Positions 10,192-20,912 of a stretch of DNA of 27,964 nt are shown here, in pieces. Below the pieces are notes generated by a model. It ran no database searches and was not told the origin of the DNA. It saw nothing but the letters and a program-made list of their open reading frames with translations. The DNA is from Gryganskiella cystojenkinii (Eukaryota > Mortierellomycota > Mortierellomycetes > Mortierellales > Mortierellaceae). Within the stretch, counting starts at the first letter, position 1; every line of letters starts with the position of its first letter. The stretch covers positions 1-27,964 of the forward strand of contig JAAAIG010000505.1 of NCBI GenBank assembly GCA_015852425.1, in the 5' to 3' direction. Position numbers and translations under genes: made by a program.

Positions 10192-11708
10192 ATGTCTTTT
10201 CTCGACTTTGCAAAGGACGCGCACAACCAACAGAGTGGCTCGAGTGCGCCATTCCTTCTCAATCCCTCCTCAGCGCAGGATCGCGATGCAGACGATGAAG
10301 AAGCCCTCTTGGCCGAGTTTCAAAAGAACCCTCAGGCGGCCCTGTCCTTGGCAGAACGCTACCTCGAGGCTTCTCAAGCACCCCAATACCGTCAGCCGAT
10401 CAACACCCTCATGACTGAACTCTTGCCTCTCGCAGGATTTGTGGTCGAGACTCGAACCACCAAGGATGCCAATCAGGTCCCTATCAGTACAGAGCTTAAA
10501 CGATTCGCCAAGGACACACCCATCTTTATCAACGTTTGCTCTTCAGACCTGATGCCCAAACCGACCCCAGCTGTTGTCTCTGAGGAAGAGATCCAAAAGG
10601 CCATCAACGCCGTCGAAGGTGCCATCTACCAGGTCCCCTTCCAATTAAGTCCGCCTCGGGAATACCAAGACAAAGGTGAGATCTCCAGTTCAGCAACGGG
10701 TTATTTGTTTTCTAGGGGTTTAAATTGAAACGCTAAAAAGAAACGGACAATCAACTCATTTTGCCTTCTTTACTTCTTCTCGAGCAGCCAAAAATGCATA
10801 CCTTGTGGTAGACGCATGCATCCACACACAGCCGTACATGCGCGCAGAAAAGGACATGGATTTCAAGCTTTACATTATGGAACTCGCTATGGAATGGGTC
10901 GAAGAAAAGTGCCGTATGGATCTCAGCAGAAGTAAGGCGCTTAATCAAAGGACTTGAGAAGGTGGAGACTCGGACGTGGAAACAAAAAAAAAATACTGAC
11001 AATATCGTCGTCTTCTCATGATAGGCTTTTCATTACCAGATCTCAAGTCAAAGGACGAACTCAAGCCGCGGTCAGTGATCTTGCCCAAAGTAGGACCCAT
11101 TCAGGAAGTCGAGGAGAGTGTATCAGCATCGGGAAACCCAGCTTTGCAAGAACCAGAAGATGCACCAAAAAGGATGAAGAAGAAGGTCCTTGACTTTGGA
11201 CTGGGATCAACAACTTCTTTGTCCACTCCATCAACGCCAACAACATTATTACCCGGACAATATTTTGTTCCAACTGCAGGAAAGGACGACATTATCCTCC
11301 AGAGTCGATTCAGACCCTGTACCAAGGGAACTATGGGAATCATTGTCGAGATCAAGATGCCGAACCATGTAAGATATCCTAGTATTTCCCTCTGACCCCT
11401 GTTAGAGCCTAGTTTAAAACGTATTTCACTTACTGACACCTTGTTGCTATTTTGTCTGTTTGGTTGTTTTGACACTCTGTAAAATATAGAATTCTATGGA
11501 GGGCGTGACACTGGATGTGGTACAACCGGACAAGTTGGTCTTGCACTCGACTAGCCAGGGACAGGATGTCGATCAAGGCAAGGAGTACCATGCCGAGGTT
11601 GATATGCCGAACGAGCCCTTGGATTTGGACAACCTTTATGCAGAGTTCAACAAGGACACAAGGACACTGCGTGTTTACACCTTGAAAAAGAAGCGGAATA
11701 AAAACTAG
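10192..11708 (+). CDS. PIH1 domain protein, likely R2TP co-chaperone subunit
   Basis: Four exons, 10192-10675, 10788-10931, 11025-11368 and 11490-11708, give 396 aa. The N-terminal PIH1 domain spans roughly residues 60-235. It is marked by FVVETRTT, a PIFINVCSSDLMPKP block, a Pro/Arg-containing VPFQLSPPRE stretch, AYLVVDACIHTQPYM, and the helical DMDFKLYIMELAMEWVEEK. A CS-like C-terminal beta-sandwich follows (about 290-396: DDIILQSRFRPC, GIIVEIKMPN, KLVLHSTSQG, DLDNLYAEFN, LRVYTLKKKR). This is the PIH1D1/Pih1 architecture. By family knowledge such proteins link Hsp90, Rvb1/Rvb2 and a TPR partner in R2TP, which assembles snoRNPs, RNA polymerases and PIKK kinases. The divergent start with the TMEM62-like gene and the 234-base gap to the next gene leave little room for other elements. 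Confidence 0.88.
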
Positions 11709-11942
11709 AAATGACTTTTCTTGAAACTGTCTCCTTTGCTATGAGATTGGACGGATTAGCTTCGGGAAACTGCACACCTCGCCGAATTAATTCAGTCTCA
11801 TATTTCCATAGGTTTTTTGCCTCTTCGTTTTTGCTCCTCTCTTCCATTTCTATCCTTCGTACTTGTCAGTCTCCTCCTTCTTTCTCTTCAGTTTTACACC
11901 GTTTACGATCTGTGCAGCGGTTATTGCCAAGACTGACTGTCC

Positions 11943-14900
11943 ATGGCACATCAACAACAGTCAACGTTTGCTGCCTTGCAGCAGATCTTGATGCTAGTAC
12001 ACGATGCTTCCTCGGCTGAAAGTGTCACCCTCCAACCTTCTCTCGGTCAACTCGAGGGATCGATCGTCAACGCTATTCAGCAGACGATCCAAGGACATGT
12101 CCCCAAAATCGTCCAAGAAAAAATTTGGATGGTGTTCTTTCAGTTCCTCCTTGGTAATTCCTAATATCTACCCACTAGATTCAATATTATGCTGTTGTTG
12201 ACATAAAGATGCTCACACAGAGCCATTTTTTGTTTTTGCCACCATTTGTTCTTGGACTCGACTTCTTGGATTCGACTTCTTGAATAACACAAACTTCATA
12301 TCCTCTGTATTAGAACGGGTTGCAGATCCAAGAACCGAGGTAGAATTTGAACACGATCTACTGGGCCAGGCGATTTTGACTGCTTGTCTGACTACAAGAC
12401 CGGAGACAACAAGCGTGAGAGTAGGTTCTGGAACAGAAGATCACGTTTTGGGGGCGAGCCTGTTCTTTCAATCGTTCTCTAGGCACTTTCTTATTCCGAT
12501 GAGGATAGTCCTTGGGGGCTTTGGACAGACAATTCTGATACTCAACGACAGTGGAATGCTCGCTAGGCGACGTACCTTGAGCAAAGGTAAAAAAACAGAG
12601 AACACCAAACCTTTCACACTCGTCCAATGCCATGGAGTCATCAAGGCACTTACAGTAGACTTTTTGCCAATAGTGGAGAGTGCTCTCGGTCATGTTCTAG
12701 AATTTTTCCATCGGGCCATGGAACAGGGAACCGACCGCACTTCGGAACTCTTGGGAGCGGCGCAGATTGTTGTGGGGATTTACGACGAATTCATTTTGCC
12801 ACTGCATACGGTAACCATTTCAGTCTTTCGCGTATTAATGAGGCAAGAAGCTTCAAACTCGGCAAGGAATTGGAAACTAATATTTTTCGCTTATTGCTTA
12901 ACCTCTAGAACATGTACGTCGGCTCTATGGAGGACTGTGTTTTGATCTCTGGACTTCTTGGTCTGTTCCATTTACTCAAGATGCCTTTTGCGCGCCCTGC
13001 CGAGGGTCTGTGTCGCGAATTCAACAACAGAGTCTGTAAGTTCCACTGGTGTGTTTGCCAGGCCTTTAAGTTTAAACCAGCGTTCGTCGAATAATTAATA
13101 CCACTTTTTGACGTTATTCGTGTAGGTTCGTCGGATTTGATCTTTCGATCGATCCGTCTCTTGAGATTGGGTCTCTATAATATACAGATGACGACCTGTA
13201 TCGCATTCGTGGAATTGCTATTCGATAGCCAAGAACTGTTTTGCAAAATAGACGAACTGCCGCAACCACTCGCCGAAGGAGATGTTATCCCTGACTTGAG
13301 TGCTCTGGTCGATTTGGACTGTATGTATTTTGTTTTTCCCTGCTTTCATGACCATGTCATTGCCGCTATTCTCAAAAACCTCGAGATCGTTAATGGCTTT
13401 CCCTCCTGTCTACAATCGTCTAGACAATGATCTCGCGGCTTGTTTAACAGAGGAAAAGGAAGGGGTGAGGTTGACGCACCGGCGGTCAATCCAGCGTTGG
13501 GCACTCGCCCTTTGTTACTTTCAGGTGTCATCCGGGCACCCGATCCGGTAAAATATTTTTCGGAGTCCATAGTGCAGTCGCTCAAGGGGCGCTTCATGTT
13601 CTCTCGGTTGACCTCATTTCTTGGTTATGGATAGACGGCGAGGAGATATGCTCGAGGCGCTATCCGTTGCTATATATGAGGACTCCATCATGGATGACCT
13701 GCGTGGTTCGAGTTGGATTCAGTTGTCCTGGCTTTACATCGTAAGATGGGCGACCAGTGAGCGGTGGTGACTGGTGTCAAGGAATGAGGTCATGTACTTG
13801 TGACACCACGCTAACAAATTCTCGTGTTCTTGCTCATAGACCCTTATCGACAAACGCGATATTGTGGGTACGAAGCAAAGTCCGTTAGTTACTTTTTCGG
13901 CAGTGTCGATTTACACTTACTAATCGGTTCTCCTCTCCAATCATAGTGCCACGCATGTTCATACAATCCAGAATCCTAAAAGGCCTTAGCATGTCGATGG
14001 ACTCGCGTACGGCTCTCTTAGATAGGCACCTGGAAGATTTCCTCGAGTGGACTTGGAAACAAGACCCTGAGCATGACTTGAATGTTGCGCCATCTGAGCA
14101 AAGCCTGAACCTGGTACGGTACTGAAGACCTCCTCTTTGTATGTTTAAGTTGAACAGGATTGCAAATATAAGACAATTGACCGTCATGCGAGTTTTTCTA
14201 CGACACAGATAATGCGCTGGCTCTGGGTAAACACTCAAGAGTCCAACGACGTCAAGGACTTGAGACTGATAGGATCACCCAAGTTGAATCGAATGGCGGG
14301 CATGGTTACTCAGAATCGATCTGCGATGAGGTCGCTGAAGGTTTGTCGTATGAATAACTATGCTCAATTCTGGACTGATGGAGAGCATATGTTAACGAGT
14401 ATCGTTTTATCTCCAGTTTTTGTTTGCAGATATCTGTGGCATGTTTGGTCGAAAGAAGACTGTCTGGGATCTCGAAACGATGCAGGTACTTGTCAGAGTT
14501 TGTAGCCTCGTGTCGGCAAGTTCTCAAAACAATTCCCGCCAGGGTCAACCACTAGATTTCCAGCATGTGTGCATTGAAAGCTTCTTCCGGGACGCTATTC
14601 AAGTACTCGCGAGAGCATCCGTTGATACCCAAGGTAAGTTAACATAGCCTTGTGATGATGTGAAAACATGAGCAATGACCTTGGAGACAAACCATGTTGT
14701 GAAACACTCACTATATAGTTTTGAAAGTTCTCTGGCGTTTTGTCGACTCTATCGGACCATGCCTCTTGGACCCGGAAATATTACGGATGGAATCGTTTTG
14801 GGAAACGACTGAGATCAACACGGTTCCAGGTAGCGTTTATGCGAAGATGAAAAACTTTTCACATGGCCGCTCCACACTCTCACACCTGCGCGTCGGTTAC

Positions 14901-16497
14901 ATTTCTCTTGTCTAGTTTTGGGTGCGTTTTTGAAGCAGATCGAGGATATTCAAGCAGGATGCGACAACTATAATCCTCTTTGTCCCAGAATGGTTTGCTC
15001 CGAGAGAATTTTATTATTTTTGTCCAAATATTCGGAAGGTAACGTGGTGCTCTAGTCGTTTTTCTCCATCATCAACCACACTGATCAGCCACCGTCTAAC
15101 ACACCTTTACTTATGCCATGCAGATAATATTTTTGAAGATGAGCCACAAGCGCTTCCGGCTCTTTGGGAAGCTATCCAAGATCTATTGGACGATTATTTT
15201 ACCTGCGTTCACGACAGCTATGGGTTTGATATATGTGATCTGGCCGCAACCGGGATGTTGTTGTTGAGCAACAATCATGGTCGATTCCCAAGTTCGTTTC
15301 CAATGCCAGTCGACGATTTGACGTTGATGGTTCATTACTGTCTTCAGTTGCAACACAAGGTTGTTCTTGTGCCAGATGTTTGTCTTTTGCGACCTACAAA
15401 TGCCTACATGCTGGTGATCGAACTTTCGAGAGTGCTGCTTCTACGTCTCCAGCACGTGAACCCTCGATCTGAGGAAGAAGAGGAAGAAGGGATTCAGTCT
15501 ATCGAGATGATGGAAATGTGCTTTGATTTGCTTTTGGATTCCCAGCGCGATTATATGTTCAAAGAGGTATGAGGTGTTATGGCGAGAGTGAAATCAGCGA
15601 GGCTTAGCTTTTATGCTTGTCCTCACACACATTTTCTTCTGTCTCGTCGATGTTTTATTTTTGGCACCTTCGTTGTCTAGATGCGCACTTCTTGCGTCTG
15701 GTATGCGCTCCATGAACTTTTTTGTCTATTACAACTGGCGATTTCCTTTTCTCAGCCCACGATTCAAATGGACAGTCGTTGTCGTTGTCGGCCTTGGGAG
15801 CGGGTCCGCGGATTTCTTTTGCATCCTGGACAAGAGGACTTGATCAAAACTGTGATCAGTCGTTTGCTGGCTGAGTGCCCTCTCCAAGTCCAAAACGATG
15901 AATGCGTCGCTGAACAGAGAACTGCTACTGTCCCTAGTATGGTCTATGGAGCTGTAATGGACATTCTCGGCGTTGTTTCCAAGGCAAGCTATTCATGAGG
16001 GGGCAAAAGGCCAGGACATTTTTCTATCTTTGTGTATTTGACCACTCTCCATGATGCTGACGCTTTGCAAATGTCCTCGGATTTTTTCTCTGCTTCATTA
16101 GACTCTTTCAGCAAATCCATGTTCCGAGGAGATAACTATACACCATAGCCAACGAAGCACACGCCCAATTCAATTGCCTTGGGCGGTAAGACTGGTGGAG
16201 GGCGAATTGTTTGGGAGATTGAAGGATGCGGTTTCCTTGTTACCTGATCCATCGCCTACGCCACTATGGGCCTTCAATGGCCTGAATCAAGACCAACAAC
16301 TACAGCTGTTAGAGGTTGTCGAACAGAATCAGGATCAAGATCGTTATTCGATCTTCACCGACAAGGAGGAGGTGATGACGACCATCAGGGAGACTATCAA
16401 GTCCATTCATCAGCTTGCAGACAAATGGAGACAACCTGGGGAAGGACAGGGAAGCAAGTCAAGAAGAGTGGAAGTTTTGCTGCCCCTTCCTGTGTAG
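11943..16497 (+). CDS. Large 15-exon protein, helical-repeat type, not recognised
   Basis: Fifteen exons joined by consistent phases give 3273 bases or 1090 aa. They are 11943-12153, 12221-12810, 12909-13035, 13126-13320, 13424-13547, 13635-13740, 13840-13867, 13947-14113, 14209-14340, 14417-14633, 14719-14829, 14916-15038, 15124-15566, 15681-15983 and 16102-16497. The product is leucine-rich and alpha-helical throughout (for example LISGLLGLFHLLKMPFA, LVRVCSLVSAS, PALWEAIQDLLDDY). That is typical of ARM/HEAT-type scaffolds. It has one acidic loop (SEEEEEEG) and no signal peptide, membrane span or catalytic motif. I cannot name the family. Exon 2 is uncertain: two stretches inside it (12415-12482 and 12583-12651) have GT and AG borders, so the true protein may be shorter. 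The last intron is GC-AG and exon 7 is only 28 bases. Confidence 0.72.
13840..13867 (+). other. 28-base micro-exon (exon 7) of the 15-exon gene
   Basis: Reads TLIDKRDIV plus one base, between a TCATAG acceptor and a GTACGA donor. The phase fits both neighbours. Dropping it would shift the frame. Confidence 0.65.
15984..16101 (+). other. GC-AG intron in the 15-exon gene
   Basis: The coding frame ends at AAG, followed by GCAAGC instead of GT, then a 118-base intron ending TTCATTAG. Upstream VVSK joins TLSANPCSEE in phase 0. Reading through meets a stop within five codons. The GC donor has the strong AG|GCAAG context usual for this intron class. Confidence 0.75.
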
Positions 16498-17383
16498 AAC
16501 TTGCAAACAATAAACAGACGACTGTTCAGGGCTGAATCAATAAAACAAGGCGAAGCGGAATAGCGTGGGTCTAGAGAGGACTGTCTGGCTTTGTTTTTTT
16601 TTGCCACAAAGACGAGACTGACGAAGAAACTTTTTAGCAACTAGCCCTCGTTTATCTCCATGCATAAAGAAAAAAGTATGATCCTGTTTTCTCATTTTCC
16701 CCGGTACTTTTGTTCAATATGAAGATTGTGGAAAAGAAGGAGAAACTGCTTAGCCAGAATAAAGTTTGATGGAGAGACGTACCATGCGCATGGACTGCCA
16801 TTGTTGGACAAAAAAAAAGAGAGGCTGCTTATTTATTCCAAGGGTGGCAGTGCACGACAGAACAGGGGAGCAAAGATATGTTATATTCCCTATTGGCTGA
16901 CGCGAAAAAATGGAGGCAAAGAAACGCCCGGTTTGCACACAATAATAAAATGAGGAAAACGATGCAAAAAGCTCGGTAAACCTGAAGGGCAGTGTATTTT
17001 TGGACCAAACTATCTTTGGGAGTATTCAACTGTGCACCTTGGCTTGGTGAAAAAAATAGCCACATACCTTTTTGACTGCGTGCCTAAAACTCTGGGGTTC
17101 AATCCTGTTGTTGTGATATAAAAACTGGCACTTTCTTCCCCTTCCCTCCTCTTTCATTTGACCATTCATCTTCCACTCGTCTCTTTTCCTCCCACAAGCA
17201 ACCAGGCGATCTCTAGCTCTTGGAGTTTTTCGTGCCGCATCCACTTGCATATCACTCGTTCATTTTTCTCCGCGCCCCTCTCCATCCACAAAACCCCCCT
17301 TACTGTAGTTAAACGAGCACAATCGACCGTCTTGTCTTGGAAAGCAATCACCCATTCATCTGATTTTAAAACCAACACAAAAA
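16498..17383 (+). promoter_or_regulatory. Intergenic region and promoter of S41 peptidase 1
   Basis: Two AATAAA signals (16509-16514 and 16539-16544) serve the upstream gene. The promoter of the first S41 gene follows. Block A is GGGTGGCAGTGCAC at 16842-16855, block B is GTATTTTTGGAC at 16994-17005, block C is CTGCGTGCCTAAAACTCTGG from about 17077, and a TATA box (GATATAAAAACTGG) lies at 17114-17127. Blocks A, B, C and the TATA recur before the second S41 gene. The 260-base leader after the TATA is pyrimidine-rich. No gene is convincing here. Confidence 0.6.
16509..16544 (+). terminator. Paired AATAAA polyadenylation signals
   Basis: Two AATAAA hexamers, 12 and 42 bases after the stop of the 15-exon gene, followed by a T-rich stretch near 16590. 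Confidence 0.6.
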
Positions 17384-19715
17384 ATGGTTTCTTGGACGAT
17401 AAGAAACCTCGTGCTGTCAGCCTCCGTGGCCTTGATGACAGTGTCCATGACCGCACAAGCGGCGCCTATGCCCTTGAAACCTCGAGCACTTGATGCTTGC
17501 GCAGTCCTTGCGACTGTGAATCGCACACTACTGAGCGTGGCCGATGTTCGAAGCTGTTACGAAGCTATCCCGTTCAACCGGGACGTGGCCTCGACGACAT
17601 ACCAATCCTTCTATACAATGATGAATGAGCTCTTCATCTTCCGAGACGCGGCCCTGACGCCCGACTTGCCGTTACCGTTCTCGAGCGCACCTGTGGATGT
17701 CATGCAAAGGTTGCACGAGATTGGGAAGAAGACCTATCAGGGAGATTATTTTTTCCACGAGGATCTTCGATCCATGTTGGCGACCTTGCATGATGCTCAC
17801 GTTTCTTATAACAGTAAGTTTTTTTTTTGTTTTGGGCCTATACCTCAAATTGTGCCTCTAGGAGAAAGTTGCATGTCAAATGACTCAATAATCAAGATTC
17901 CACTGACGCTTGCTCTTCTATGAAAAATCAGTCGATTGTTACTCTTCCTATCTCTTTGCACAGTCCCTGAACTTGTACGCACCTGTCATCAACGGCAAAC
18001 AGGTATGGTTGTTTCGTCTTTATCGTTTTTTTTCTTGTGAAATTGATCTTGTGCCTTTCTGTCCTAACTTTTCACGACTTTACTGCCCCTCTCACCAGGT
18101 CATCCGTGTTTATGTCGATCATCTCAAACGAGGTTACCAGGAATGCGATGTTCTCACCATCGACGGCAAAGAAGCCCTGCCTTATCTTTATGAATGGGCG
18201 ACCGAACACGTCTCGCTCTCCAAGGACGGCGGAGTTCGATTGAACCACGCGCTCGCGACCCAGATCTACGATCTTTCCTCGAAATCCTTTAAGCTGTCTT
18301 CGGGTGAATTTGGTGAACGAACGACGGTCCCTGAATCTGGCGCGGTAGAATATGTCCTCCAGTGTGCCGCCGGTAACGGTACAGAAACCAAAACGGTCAC
18401 ACTCAGAGATATATGGCGTGTCATTCCTAATGCTCAGGGTGATTTCACGGACGTGCACTCGTACGTGACCAACATGTGCCTGAGGCCACCTTCGTCTGAC
18501 ACAGATAAGAGTACTCCACCGTCGTCTTCGTCCAGCACATTCGACTACAACCCCTTCAATCCTGTTTACCACCCTACACCCAAAAAGAGTCAATTGGAGC
18601 AGTACCTCCAACCGAACCCAGAATTCACAAGGACCTCAAAGACGCACGCACCAACCTCAGGAGGAGGACAAGGAGGAGGAGAAGTGACTGTCAGCAACGA
18701 TGGTCAGACCACGTTGCCAAATGCACCGCCTCCACAGGTCCTTGAAGGTGCCGAGAAACTCGGAGGTGGTAACGCAACCGGCTTTTACCGTCTGAAATCC
18801 CAACCGAATGTGGGTGTAATCGTCATCTGGACCCATGACGCTCAGGACTCGGAGCTGGATGTTATCCTGGACCACTTGGCCATGTTCCATAACCAGAACA
18901 TGACCCATATCCTGATTGATTTCCAGGGCAACTTTGGTGGCTCGGTCGACTTTGCGTCTTACCTTGTTCAGTTGTTCTTCCCAAACAAAGGACCGTTCGA
19001 CAAGTCGTTGTCTTCCGATTTGAGAGTGACCAAGGACATTCAGGATCTGTCCCAGGATTTGTTCAACAACACCCAGGGTGGGCTCTTTGATGCGAGTCGG
19101 TACGTCAATTTCCAGGAATCGAATGACCTCAACGTCCAACTCTACACAAACGACGATCTCTTTCAATCACCTGTGGAAATCGTCAAGAACAGTCGAGTTG
19201 CGACCTACACAAAGAGAACGACATTAAAACCTTCGAGCGTGCCACTGATTCCTGAACTCTCCAATTACCCCTGGACCAACAACGCGGCCAATATCCGGAT
19301 CCTGAGTGACGGACGGTGTGGTTCTTCCTGTGGGCTGTCTTCGCACCAGTTCCGTGAAAATTACAAGGTTCAAGCGTACGCCATTGGCGGGTACCAGGCT
19401 CACCCGACCCTGTCAGTGATGTCGTTCCTGGGTGGCGCTGTCGGGGGAATGAGTGATCTTCAGAAAATGTTCAAGCTGTTGGACGACAAGAGCAGGACGG
19501 ATGCCCCTTACAAGGGGTTCTTGGATCCGTTGCCATACATGGGTGATGTACGGATTCCGATCCTCGAGGTCTTTGCCTCGAACGCGACGACGTTGCCTTT
19601 GGAGTATGATGCAAAGTATTATGCAGCCGATCATCATATCGATTTCGATCCTCAAAATGCCAGACATCGTGACGTAATGTGGAGCCAGGTTGCGGCCGCT
19701 GCTTGGTCTTCCTAA
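17384..19715 (+). CDS. Secreted S41-family serine peptidase, CPAF/UstP-like, copy 1
   Basis: Three exons, 17384-17813, 17932-18002 and 18099-19715, give 705 aa. A signal peptide (hydrophobic core LVLSASVALMTV) probably ends AQA|AP at residue 26/27. The N-terminal region with CYEAIPFNRDVA and TLHDAHVSY resembles the CPAF-like PDZ region of fungal S41 proteins; H139 in DAHVSY is the likely catalytic histidine. A disordered Pro/Gly/Ser linker (about 320-375) precedes the tail-protease fold with GVIVIWTHDA, LIDFQGNFGGSVDF (N445) and LFFPN. The nucleophile is probably S576 in DGRCGSSCG. Unlike copy 2 the motif reads NFGG rather than NGGG. Such enzymes are secreted endopeptidases or processing proteases, for example UstP in fungal RiPP clusters; no precursor gene is seen here. 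The second intron is also open in frame, but the homologous intron in copy 2 shows it is removed. Confidence 0.85.
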
Positions 19716-20912
19716 GATCTCACTTTTATATTTTACTACGAAAGTTATATATTATTGTTCTTTCTGTATTTAAGTTTTTGTTTATCTGTCATAAAAAGCC
19801 AATGCTGTTGTCTTGTTGCCTCCTAAAAGAGTATACGGCAGGGCCAGGACATGCGCCCCTTGTTATGTCAAGAATTTGAGTCGTAAGTTGCTGTTGTTTA
19901 TTTCTCGTGGGTGGTTGTCTTCCTCGGCGTTTTATTTTTCTCTTACAAAGCCGAAATAAAACATCGACGATCTATGAACATATCGACGCACCAACGCACG
20001 AGAAAAACAAACATGCTCAAGAAGGTCTACTGGATCATCTCCACATGGTCCAGGGTCACTGTTGTTTGATTCCAGGGGAGTATGAACTGAGAGAGGACAG
20101 AAACAGCAGACAGGGCTGACGCTCATTGTCAACGTTTATCGGGAGGTTTTCTCTGTTGTGCTGGAGGAAAAGTTTCAACGGGATCGCAAAAAAACCCCCC
20201 AGCCCATTTTGTCCTGGGGATACCCCAGTAGGCTATAAAGCTGCCAGGCATAGATGAGTCCAATTGTTTCCTCTTTTTCCTATTCGACACTTCCTGGCAA
20301 TTAAGGTTTGATTTTCTTTACTCCAAAAAAAAGAGGGCAGGCGGACACACTTCCTCTCACATTCGCACTGCCTCGTTTAGACTGGAGGGGGTCTGGTCTA
20401 GGGGTGGCACTGCACTCGAGGGGCAAAAAGAAAAACAAGCAGGGGTTGGCGAAGGACGAGGGGAATTTGTGCAGAGAGTTGGTTGGTGCTTTTTGTTGGT
20501 GAGTATTTTTGGACAAAAAAACCTCCTTTAGCCTTGGATATGATTGATAACAAATAACCGCAGACAGACAGAGATTCCTGCGTTCCTGAAAATAGGGGAA
20601 CGAGTCTCTTTCCTCTTCTTCACACATATAAAAAGCGGTCGCTCGTCGACGATTTTTCTTTAAAAAAAAGAACCCTGCTATTCATTCTACTACCACCGAG
20701 CAAACTTTCACGCTCTCCGAGCTTCCTCACCTTTTCGCTTCAGCAGTTCACTTCGTGTCCCCCTCCTCCACAAGCGCATACCGTCGACGTCTACGTTCTA
20801 TCTCTCCCTTGATTAACCTCGCACAAGATCACAGCTCGCCCAAAGCACTGGGACACAAAAAAGAAAACATACACATCCCAAAAAAAACACAACAACAAAG
20901 CGACCTCAATCC
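19716..20912 (+). promoter_or_regulatory. Intergenic region and promoter of S41 peptidase 2
   Basis: The first part is the 3'UTR of copy 1, with no strong AATAAA. A perfect inverted repeat CTGGGG-ATA-CCCCAG lies at 20214-20228, five bases before a TATA-like CTATAAAGC (20233-20241). The proximal promoter of copy 2 follows: block A GGGTGGCACTGCAC at 20402-20415, block B GTATTTTTGGAC at 20503-20514, block C CTGCGTTCCTGAAAATAGGG from 20578, and TATA ATATAAAAAG at 20626-20635. These blocks match those before copy 1, with B-to-TATA spacing nearly equal (about 120 bases in both). No gene is convincing in this 1.2 kb. Confidence 0.6.
20214..20228. repeat. Perfect 6-3-6 inverted repeat next to a TATA-like box
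   Basis: CTGGGG-ATA-CCCCAG. Each arm also fits the CreA/Mig1-type SYGGRG consensus known from fungi. Whether it binds such a factor is inference. Confidence 0.7.

Noticed and set aside
12482..12562. Alternative frame reading SYSDEDSPWGLWTDNSD within exon 2 of the 15-exon gene
   Set aside because: It looks protein-like but ends at a TAG and cannot be rejoined in phase to the downstream coding frame by any GT-AG intron I could find. Kept only as a reason for uncertainty.
16726..16953. 75-codon frame upstream of S41 copy 1
   Set aside because: Lys/Arg-rich, no homology visible, and it covers a promoter block shared with copy 2, so a regulatory reading is better.
18003..18098. Reading straight through intron 2 of S41 copy 1
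   Set aside because: The 96 bases are open in frame but have GT-AG borders. The equivalent intron in copy 2 is at the same position with a length not divisible by three, so it must be spliced.
18072..19166. Long minus-strand frames antisense to S41 copy 1 (179 and 169 codons)
   Set aside because: They are shadows of the strongly conserved sense exon, without matching frames of similar quality opposite copy 2.
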